In this document: positions 23,969 to 30,571 of the stretch, one piece after another | Position numbering within the stretch: position 1 is the first letter of the stretch | How the letters are laid out: every line of letters starts with the position of its first letter | Source: Planctomycetota bacterium | Lineage (GTDB): Bacteria; Planctomycetota; Planctomycetia; Pirellulales; Pirellulaceae | DNA: 38,687 nucleotides | Assembly: GCA_018969045.1 (NCBI GenBank) | Contig: JAGWZB010000006.1 | Span: 1 to 38,687 of the forward strand | Direction: 5' to 3' | Made by a program: the position numbers and the translations under genes | The notes under the pieces: generated by a model | Databases searched by the model: none | What the model saw: only the letters and a program-made list of their open reading frames with translations | What the model was told of the DNA's origin: nothing

Positions 23969-24814
23969 TTAGGATTGCAATTCCACTCGCCAGAAGTTCG
24001 AGGGAGTCTTTTCTACGCGCAGTGGGCACTCGAATAGCTTCGAGAGCCGATCGGCTTGCAAGGCAACTTCGGTAGAACCGTCAAAGGCGACCGAACCGCG
24101 ACGAAGTAGGATCGTACGCTCGATGCAGGGGAGGACTTCGCTGAGCTGATGGGTCACGAGGATCAAGGTGGTGTTTTGCTGAGCGATTTTTTCCAGATAT
24201 TCAAGCAATTGCCGCTGAGAGCCCAGATCTAGACCCGCAGTCGGTTCGTCCAGGATCAAAGCCAACGGGCGGTGGCAAATGGCCCGAGCCAGGAGGGTTC
24301 GGCGTCGTTCTCCGGTGGACATGGTCCCAAGAGTTCGATGCGCCAGCGATGCGATGCCCATAAGATCCATGGCATGTCGGGCCGCTTGGAGCATCGGCTC
24401 GGTGATCGCCTCTGGATCAGGCTCCAATTCGCTGGAAAAGAACCCGGTTAAGACCGCTTGCTGGGCTGTCAACCTACCGGACCTGCCGGCGTGGAAATGC
24501 TGATCGATCTCCCCGCTGACGAAGCCTAGTTGGGTTCGCAGGTCCCAGACATTCCAATGGGTTTGCCCAAGTAGTTCGATACTGCCAGGCTGTCCGTCGA
24601 CACAGGACGGGTAGAGATTTCGCATCAGGAGTTTTAGCAGGGTCGATTTCCCGGAACCGTTTGGGCCCAGAATCGCCGTATGCTGTCCCATGGAGATGCT
24701 CAAAGAGAGGTTCTGCAGCAAAGAACTGTGGCCTCGGATCACCGATACGTTGTGAACTTCGAGGATCTTTGGTGGATTGGGATGGTCTGGCGATGGACGG
24801 AAGTTGGATTGCAT
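23969..24814 (-). CDS. Orphan ABC transporter-type ATPase (281 aa)
   Basis: A single nucleotide-binding domain with a complete set of motifs: Walker A GPNGSGKST (50-58), signature MSTGERRR (165-172, a T-for-G variant of LSGGQ), Walker B LALILDEPTAGLDLGS (Glu190) and switch His222 (VTHQ). It resembles the YlmA/ModF-like group of stand-alone ATPases. No permease or binding protein is adjacent; a cognate permease elsewhere, or a non-transport role, is possible. It is divergent from the kinase gene with 107 bases between the starts, so the two may share a control region. It is separated from the PSD1 operon by 160 bases containing no gene. Confidence 0.88.
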   Translation of the reverse strand: MQSNFRPSPDHPNPPKILEVHNVSVIRGHSSLLQNLSLSISMGQHTAILGPNGSGKSTLLKLLMRNLYPSCVDGQPGSIELLGQTHWNVWDLRTQLGFVSGEIDQHFHAGRSGRLTAQQAVLTGFFSSELEPDPEAITEPMLQAARHAMDLMGIASLAHRTLGTMSTGERRRTLLARAICHRPLALILDEPTAGLDLGSQRQLLEYLEKIAQQNTTLILVTHQLSEVLPCIERTILLRRGSVAFDGSTEVALQADRLSKLFECPLRVEKTPSNFWRVELQS

Positions 24815-24921
24815 GGGACGAGGATTTTAGCTTAAAAAAGGCGATTCCATGATACCGATGAGCTAGAATTCGAGGGTTGTTTTTCGCGCCGATGGGATTT
24901 CAAGGGTACTCAAAATAGGTC

Positions 24922-27549
24922 ATGAGCAACGAGACGCCCAAAGATGGGCACCAGGATGCCGGGGTCACGCGTCGGCTGGATCCTGACGACAAGACTCAAA
25001 AGGGATGGGTACCGGAGAATGAGTTCGATTTCGATTTCGATTTTGGACGTTCTTTGGTGACCGGCCAACGGCGCACGCCGGTCCTGGGTGAGTACATCGT
25101 TCTGGATCGATTGGGTGCTGGTGGGATGGGTCAAGTCTATCGAGCTAGGCATCGGACGATGGACCGCGAAGTTGCGTTGAAGGTATTGCCCAGACGCATG
25201 TCCAGCGATGCTCAAGCCGTTGAGCGTTTTTATGCAGAGGTTCGGGCCCAGGGCAAGCTGATGCACCCGAACATCGTCACGGCCTTTGACGCTGGGTGCC
25301 ATCGCACTCGAACCAATACAGTCCATTACTTGGTGATGGAACTGATCCAAGGCGAGTCGTTATCGCATCGCGTGGGAGTTCAGGGTCCTTTGAGCGGTCA
25401 GGAGGCGATCAAGATCCTTGAGCAAGCCGCCGTGGCGCTCGAATATGCCCATGGTTTAGGGATTGTTCACCGGGACATTAAACCAGGCAATATGATGCTC
25501 ACGCACCAAGGGTTGCTCAAGATCCTCGATTTTGGATTAGCCGTCCTCAAAGACATCGGCGGTCCGGTCGACACGACCAAGAGTCAATTGATCGGTACGG
25601 TCGAGTACATGTCGCCCGAGCAGATCAACACCCCTGACTTGGTGGATCATCGGACCGATTTGTACTCGTTGGGAGCGACTCTGTTTTATTTGCTCATCGG
25701 CAGACCGATGTTCACTGGGGAGTTGATGCAAACGGCCATGGCTCAGTTGCGTCGCGCTCCACCGGCCCTCTACGAACTTCGCAGCGACCTGGATTTGCGC
25801 ATCGACTCGGTGTTTCAATGGTTGGTTGCCAAGGATGTTGTGGATCGATGCCCGTCGGCCCACCATTTGCTTGAGAAACTCTATGAGCTAAGGCTGCTTG
25901 ATCGACCCAATGTTTCGGTAGCAAGTCGCAAGGGCGATGGGATTGGCGGCCAGTTGCGAGATCGACCCACCAGTATAGGCCAAGGGACATCGACGTCCCG
26001 TAAGTCGTTCGGCCCCTTTGGAATCGACTTGGGCCTGATCCATTCCCGCTCGAGCTATGTGAACCACGAATTTAAAATCGAGCAAGTTCCATTGGATGGA
26101 GATCTTCCCGAGTTGCGAAACATGGTTTTTAGCGATCAAGGGGTGGTTCGCATCGGGGCCTCGGCGGCCCAGCAACGCGTTGCGCATCCTGAGCAGATCT
26201 TCTATGGCATCCAGCGCTGGTATGGTTTACCGCTTCTGGAGAAACCTTTCGGGGGACGCAGGGTACCCCCAGAGGTTCTCGTTGCGAGCATTTTAAGACA
26301 GATCGTGATGCAGACTAGGCGCAAGTACCCCAGCGCTTCGCATGCGGTTGTCACCGTGCCGGGTTGTTACGACCAAATGCATCGACACAGCACCAAAGTC
26401 GCCTGCTCGATCGCCGGCTTGGAAGTCCTGCAGTTGCTTGATAAGCCTTTAGCCGCCGCGCTTGCACACTGCGAGATCGAAGCCCGATTGGCGCAAGCTC
26501 GCGGGGACACCGACTACCAAAAGAACATTCTGGTCGTAATGCTCAGCGGCAGTGCCTGCGAAGCCGCAGTGGTCCGATCGACGACAACGCGGGTCGAAAC
26601 GCTTGGATCGATCGGTGATTGGCGGCGGGGCACCATCCGCTGGTATGATGTCGCCACCAAGAAACTCGCCGGGATCATCGAGAAAAAACATGGGATCAGC
26701 GCCCGAGAAAACTTAGGCCTAGCATCTCAGCTCCAGCGCACCATGGAACGAGCCTTTGAACGGCTTCGCCAAGCCGAGAAAGTCCCCTTCATCATCGAAC
26801 TGCAGAAGGGCAAGTACGAAGGGAGCCTCGAGCGTGATCGAGTGGCCGAATGGGTCGACGATTTGGTCTTAGACTGCGAGAGTTTCTCTAAAGAGGCGAT
26901 CGCTCGAGCCGGTGTCGATCCTCGCCAGATCGAAACACTGATCCTCATCGGAGATATCCGGTGGCTACCGATTTTGCAAAGCCGTATTACCTCGTTGGTA
27001 CATCCCAAAGCCCGAGTCATCCCGATGGGATCGACCGATTTGGCTCGGGGAGCTGCCGTCCAAGCTCGTCACTTGATGCCACCTCTGGATGCAAAGAACC
27101 CGATCGCTTACGGAGCTTCAAGCTACGATTTCGGATTGATCATCCAAGAGCCTGGAGGACACGTACAGCCCCCCAAGGTTCTGATCGCCAAGGACACTCC
27201 TTTGGGTCAGCAAGTCAGTCGAACCTTGCGATTTACCCGCGAAGGCAAACAGCAACCTGTTTTGCAATTCGTCGAGGGAACTCGATTTGGCAGTCTCAAT
27301 TGGAATCGATTGGCCAGTGTCGATCTGCAAACCTGTTTCGAGGATCGCCACAGGGCCGACCCCTTGCAACTGAACCTTGAAACCGACATCAATGGGATGC
27401 TCAACAGCTCGATCACTTGGCTGGCTGGAAACAAGCAACTGCCAGTACCCTCTCTTGGAATTCCCACCATGGACGCGATTTCGATGCGACACTGGCGCGA
27501 TTGGCTCGAGTCCCTCATGCTCTGCAGCACCCAACCCGAGACAACTTAG
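24922..27549 (+). CDS. Serine/threonine kinase fused to a degenerate Hsp70 (875 aa)
   Basis: Residues 57-325 are a Hanks-type kinase with all catalytic motifs: RLGAGGMGQVY (65-73), Lys87 in VALKVLP, HRDIKPGN (Asp185), DFGLAVL (Asp203) and GTVEYMSPEQ. After a 40-residue linker, residues 364-800 follow Hsp70 closely: FGIDLG, RIGASAAQQRVAHPEQIFYGIQRW, SHAVVTVPGCYDQ, IAGLEVLQLLDKPLAAALAH, LILIGDIRWLPILQ, DLARGAAVQA and the beginning of a substrate-binding sandwich (PLGQQVSRTLRF). The ATPase residues are lost: in DnaK numbering T11 is Leu372, K70 is Gln431, E171 is Lys508, D194 is Met540 and T199 is Ala545; only D8 (Asp369) stays. No membrane segment is seen, so it should be cytoplasmic. The N-terminus has a FDFDFDF stretch. 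The second half may bind clients or regulate the kinase. Confidence 0.88.
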   Translation: MSNETPKDGHQDAGVTRRLDPDDKTQKGWVPENEFDFDFDFGRSLVTGQRRTPVLGEYIVLDRLGAGGMGQVYRARHRTMDREVALKVLPRRMSSDAQAVERFYAEVRAQGKLMHPNIVTAFDAGCHRTRTNTVHYLVMELIQGESLSHRVGVQGPLSGQEAIKILEQAAVALEYAHGLGIVHRDIKPGNMMLTHQGLLKILDFGLAVLKDIGGPVDTTKSQLIGTVEYMSPEQINTPDLVDHRTDLYSLGATLFYLLIGRPMFTGELMQTAMAQLRRAPPALYELRSDLDLRIDSVFQWLVAKDVVDRCPSAHHLLEKLYELRLLDRPNVSVASRKGDGIGGQLRDRPTSIGQGTSTSRKSFGPFGIDLGLIHSRSSYVNHEFKIEQVPLDGDLPELRNMVFSDQGVVRIGASAAQQRVAHPEQIFYGIQRWYGLPLLEKPFGGRRVPPEVLVASILRQIVMQTRRKYPSASHAVVTVPGCYDQMHRHSTKVACSIAGLEVLQLLDKPLAAALAHCEIEARLAQARGDTDYQKNILVVMLSGSACEAAVVRSTTTRVETLGSIGDWRRGTIRWYDVATKKLAGIIEKKHGISARENLGLASQLQRTMERAFERLRQAEKVPFIIELQKGKYEGSLERDRVAEWVDDLVLDCESFSKEAIARAGVDPRQIETLILIGDIRWLPILQSRITSLVHPKARVIPMGSTDLARGAAVQARHLMPPLDAKNPIAYGASSYDFGLIIQEPGGHVQPPKVLIAKDTPLGQQVSRTLRFTREGKQQPVLQFVEGTRFGSLNWNRLASVDLQTCFEDRHRADPLQLNLETDINGMLNSSITWLAGNKQLPVPSLGIPTMDAISMRHWRDWLESLMLCSTQPETT

Positions 27550-27584
27550 GCCAAAGAAGTGTTTGGGGAATTGAGAAGACTTCG

Positions 27585-27600
27585 CTGGGATTGGCCCCAG
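27585..27600 (+). terminator. Possible terminator of the kinase gene
   Basis: CTGGG (27585-27589) pairs with CCCAG (27596-27600) across a six-base loop and is followed by ATTTCTATT. It lies 36 bases after the kinase stop. The stem is short and the T tract impure, so it would be weak. TATGAT at 27609-27614 just after it could be a -10 box for the larA transcript, without a clear -35. Confidence 0.3.
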
Positions 27601-27668
27601 ATTTCTATTATGATACAACCCACCTGGAACGGTGATTTGTTATCAAAAACTATAAGAGGAATGACTGG

Positions 27669-28964
27669 ATGCTCGATACTGTAGAGATCCGCTACGGGAA
27701 AAGTGAACTACCAATTAGACTTCCCAAAGGCTGTCAGCCTGTGGTGGTTCGCAAACCCCCAATGCCTCTGCTGGCAGACCCCAAGCAAGCGATTCAAGAT
27801 GCGCTTAGGTCGGGGGTCGGTTGCCCGTCGCTCTCGCAGGTGGCTCGAGGATCCACCCGAGTTTGCATCGTCATCTGCGATATCACACGCCCGGTTCCCA
27901 ACGGCCCGATTCTCAAGGGCATGATCGATGAGCTCAATGCTGCAGGGGTCTCCAACTCGCAAATCACCATCCTGATCGCCACCGGACTTCACCGTCCGAA
28001 CCTGGGCCAAGAGATGCTGGAAGTCGTCGGAGACCGGTGGGTATTTGATAACATCCGAATCGAGAATCACTTTGCTCGCGATACGGCTTGGATGGTGGAT
28101 TTGGGCCGCACACCTACCGATGGAATCCCGGTCATCCTGAATCGTCACTTGGTCGATGCGGACTTGCGCATCGTCGTCGGATTGGTCGAACCCCACTTCA
28201 TGGCAGGCTATTCTGGGGGTCGCAAAGTTGTCGCACCGGGTGTTGCGGGGGAAGAAACCATCCGAACTTTCCACAATTACCAGTTCATGGCCAACCCTTT
28301 GGCATGCAACGGCAACTTGATCGAAAACCCCTTGCATCGCGGTCAACTGGAAATCCTCAAGCTCCTGGGGCCGACTTATGCCGTCAATACAATCATCGAC
28401 GAGCAGCGCCAAATGAGCTTCGTGAACTTTGGCGAATGTGTCCAAAGCCACCTTCAGAGCGTCCAGTTGGTTCGCAAGTACGCGGAGGTTCCAATCCAGC
28501 AAAAGTTCGCTACTTTGATTACCAGCGCTGCGGGTTACCCGCTCGATAAGACGTATTATCAGACCGTCAAAGGGATGGTTGCACCGCTTCAAATCCTCGC
28601 CGATGGAGGACACATGATTGTCGCAAGCCGTTGCGAAGAGGGGCTCGGGAGTCATGAGTACAGGGATTCCCAAGCTCAATTGAAAAAGCTTGGAGCCCAG
28701 GGATTCATCGATCGGATCCGACGCATGCCCCTGGCGGATGTCGACGGATGGCAAACCCACATGCTCCTGCGGCCCCTTTCGATCGGGCGAGTTTCGTTGT
28801 ACAGCGAAGGCATCCAAGGATCCGACCGCGAGCTTACAGGTGTTGCGATGATCGATTCGATCGAGAAAGCCATCGAGCAAAGTGTGTCAGACTCAGGGGA
28901 CAAGACCATTGCGGTGATCCCTGAAGGGCCTTATGTGATTCCCATTTACAAAAACGCTCTGTAG
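27669..28964 (+). CDS. LarA-family nickel-dependent racemase-like protein (431 aa)
   Basis: LarA racemises D- and L-lactate using a nickel-pincer nucleotide bound covalently to a lysine; relatives act on other 2-hydroxyacids. Key positions are kept: ICDITRPVP (Arg74), LIATGLHRP (His108), VEPHFMAGYSGGRKVVAPGVAG (His176 and the pincer Lys186) and RTFHNYQF (His202). TLITSAAGYPLDKTYYQTVKG and YSEGIQG follow, where Asp-Lys-x-Tyr matches the substrate Tyr/Lys region. Length is normal. AGAGGA at 27655-27660 with eight bases of spacing fixes the ATG. The cofactor makers larB, larC and larE are not in the window. It is followed by a permease and a 2-hydroxyacid dehydrogenase on the same strand, which supports a lactate-like substrate. 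Confidence 0.88.
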   Translation: MLDTVEIRYGKSELPIRLPKGCQPVVVRKPPMPLLADPKQAIQDALRSGVGCPSLSQVARGSTRVCIVICDITRPVPNGPILKGMIDELNAAGVSNSQITILIATGLHRPNLGQEMLEVVGDRWVFDNIRIENHFARDTAWMVDLGRTPTDGIPVILNRHLVDADLRIVVGLVEPHFMAGYSGGRKVVAPGVAGEETIRTFHNYQFMANPLACNGNLIENPLHRGQLEILKLLGPTYAVNTIIDEQRQMSFVNFGECVQSHLQSVQLVRKYAEVPIQQKFATLITSAAGYPLDKTYYQTVKGMVAPLQILADGGHMIVASRCEEGLGSHEYRDSQAQLKKLGAQGFIDRIRRMPLADVDGWQTHMLLRPLSIGRVSLYSEGIQGSDRELTGVAMIDSIEKAIEQSVSDSGDKTIAVIPEGPYVIPIYKNAL

Positions 28965-28968
28965 CGTT
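28953..28968 (+). repeat. Small stem-loop over the larA stop codon
   Basis: AACGCT (28953-28958) pairs with AGCGTT (28963-28968) with the loop CTGT, covering the stop TAG at 28962-28964. A T8 run at 28994-29001 is too far to make a standard terminator. It may be chance or slow translation exit. Confidence 0.25.
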
Positions 28969-29028
28969 GACCCAGACCGAAATATCCGGAACCTTTTTTT
29001 TCTTTCCGTTTACAACAGACTCTCTACC

Positions 29029-30528
29029 ATGAATCTATTTGCAAGAAAGACACTCGAAGAGCTCAACGAGGAGGCAAGGGCCCAGGGCGATGGAACCCTC
29101 AAGCGGCATTTGGGACCAGTGAATTTGATCTTGCTAGGGATCGGAGCCATCATCGGTGCGGGTTTGTTTGTTCGCACCGCAGCGGCCGCTGCGGGCCATG
29201 CTGGCCCGAGCGTGACGCTCAGTTTCATCGTCGCTGCGGTGGGGTGTGCTTTAGCCGGGATGTGCTACGCGGAATTCTCGGCCATGACCCCAGTCTCAGG
29301 CAGCGCTTACACCTACTCCTATGCGACCATGGGAGAACTATTCGCGTGGATCATCGGCTGGGATTTGGTGCTCGAATACGCGCTTGGGGCCGCCACCGTC
29401 GCTATCGCTTGGTCGCAATACCTCAACAAACTCATCGAGAGTTTTATCGGTCCAGCTTACATGATCCCCTATCAGTTTTGTCACTCGCCATTTGAATCGG
29501 TCATGGTCGACGGCCAAAAAATCAGCGGCATAGTCAACCTTCCTGCCGTATTTATCTTGCTGATCCTCACGTTGATTTTGGTCAGGGGGATCAAGGAGTC
29601 GGCGGTCTTTAACGCGATCGTTGTGAGTGTCAAAGTCCTGATTGTGATTTTGTTCATCGCCTTGGGTTGGCAGTTCATCAACCCTGCCAATCATGTTCCT
29701 TTCATCCCAGAAGTAACCACGGTTCAAGACAGCATCACCGGGCAGGAGCATCCCTTTGGTGGAATATGGGGCATCCTCGGTGGTGCGGGTGTGGTCTTCT
29801 TTGCGTTCATTGGATTCGATGCCGTTTCGACCGTGGCCCAAGAAACGAAAAAACCCGAGCGAGATATGCCGATCGGTATCTTGGGTTCGCTTATCGTATG
29901 CACCGTTTTGTACATCCTTTTTAGCTGGGTGCTCACGGGCATTGCACCCTACGAAGATTTCCGAGATCCAACCAAAGGAAAAGAGGCCTCGGTCGCTTAC
30001 GCGATTCAAACGTACATGACCGGATACGGTTGGTTGGGTAAATTCATCACCGTTGCGATTCTCTTTGGTTTTTCGTCGGTGATCCTGGTGATGCTGCTGG
30101 GCCAAAGTCGCGTCTTTTACTCGATGGCCCGCGACGGGCTGGTTCCCAAAGTCTTCTCCGAGTTGCATCCTGTGTTTCATACACCCGCCAAATCGAACTG
30201 GATCTTTTTTGTGTTTGTTTCGATTTTTGCGGCGTTCATCCCCGATAGTGTGGTCGGGGACATGACCAGCATCGGTACCCTCTTTGCATTCGCTCTGGTC
30301 TCGATCGGGATCATTATCATGCGCAAGAGCGATCCCGATGCGCCTCGTCCATTCCGTACCCCGCTGGTCCCCCTGGTACCAATCCTTGCGGTGCTGGTAT
30401 GTGGATCGATGATCGCCGGATTGGGTCTGGGCAATTGGCTCAGGCTAGGCGTATGGCTTGCCATTGGCATGGTGATTTATTTCGCTTACGGTGTGAAGAA
30501 CAGTCGAGTGCAATTGTCCCGTAGGTAA
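29029..30528 (+). CDS. APC-superfamily amino acid permease, CAT-type (499 aa)
   Basis: A membrane transporter with about 12-13 segments. The first helix has the unwound-substrate-site motif NLILLGIGAIIGAGLFV, then AGPSVTLSFIVAAVGCALAGMCYAEFSAMTPVSGSAYTYSY, with the family's 'Y-x-E-x-x-x-x-P-x-x-G-x-x-Y'. GWDLVLEYALGAATVAIAWS and FFAFIGFDAVSTVAQETKKPERDMPIGI follow, the standard signature of the cationic amino acid transporter branch. An external loop (about 150-165) is longer than usual. The solute is normally an amino acid taken up with protons. Its place between larA and a 2-hydroxyacid dehydrogenase suggests the substrate may instead feed that pathway, but this is inference. The ATG at 29029 has no strong ribosome site. 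Confidence 0.9.
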   Translation: MNLFARKTLEELNEEARAQGDGTLKRHLGPVNLILLGIGAIIGAGLFVRTAAAAAGHAGPSVTLSFIVAAVGCALAGMCYAEFSAMTPVSGSAYTYSYATMGELFAWIIGWDLVLEYALGAATVAIAWSQYLNKLIESFIGPAYMIPYQFCHSPFESVMVDGQKISGIVNLPAVFILLILTLILVRGIKESAVFNAIVVSVKVLIVILFIALGWQFINPANHVPFIPEVTTVQDSITGQEHPFGGIWGILGGAGVVFFAFIGFDAVSTVAQETKKPERDMPIGILGSLIVCTVLYILFSWVLTGIAPYEDFRDPTKGKEASVAYAIQTYMTGYGWLGKFITVAILFGFSSVILVMLLGQSRVFYSMARDGLVPKVFSELHPVFHTPAKSNWIFFVFVSIFAAFIPDSVVGDMTSIGTLFAFALVSIGIIIMRKSDPDAPRPFRTPLVPLVPILAVLVCGSMIAGLGLGNWLRLGVWLAIGMVIYFAYGVKNSRVQLSRR

Positions 30529-30571
30529 CCCAGGGGCAGATAAGTTCGGGACCGGTCGTCCAGGGAGCGTT

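Noticed and set aside
27708-28880. Long open frame (390 codons) on the minus strand opposite larA
   Set aside because: It lies wholly inside the conserved LarA gene; its residues resemble no protein and follow from the codon bias of the other strand.
28994-29001. T8 run before the permease as an intrinsic terminator of larA
   Set aside because: No stem directly precedes it; the only hairpin (28953-28968) ends 25 bases earlier.
29338-30180. Open frame of 280 codons on the minus strand opposite the permease
   Set aside because: It is rich in Asp/Arg/Gln in a pattern expected as the reverse of membrane helices; the permease is certain.
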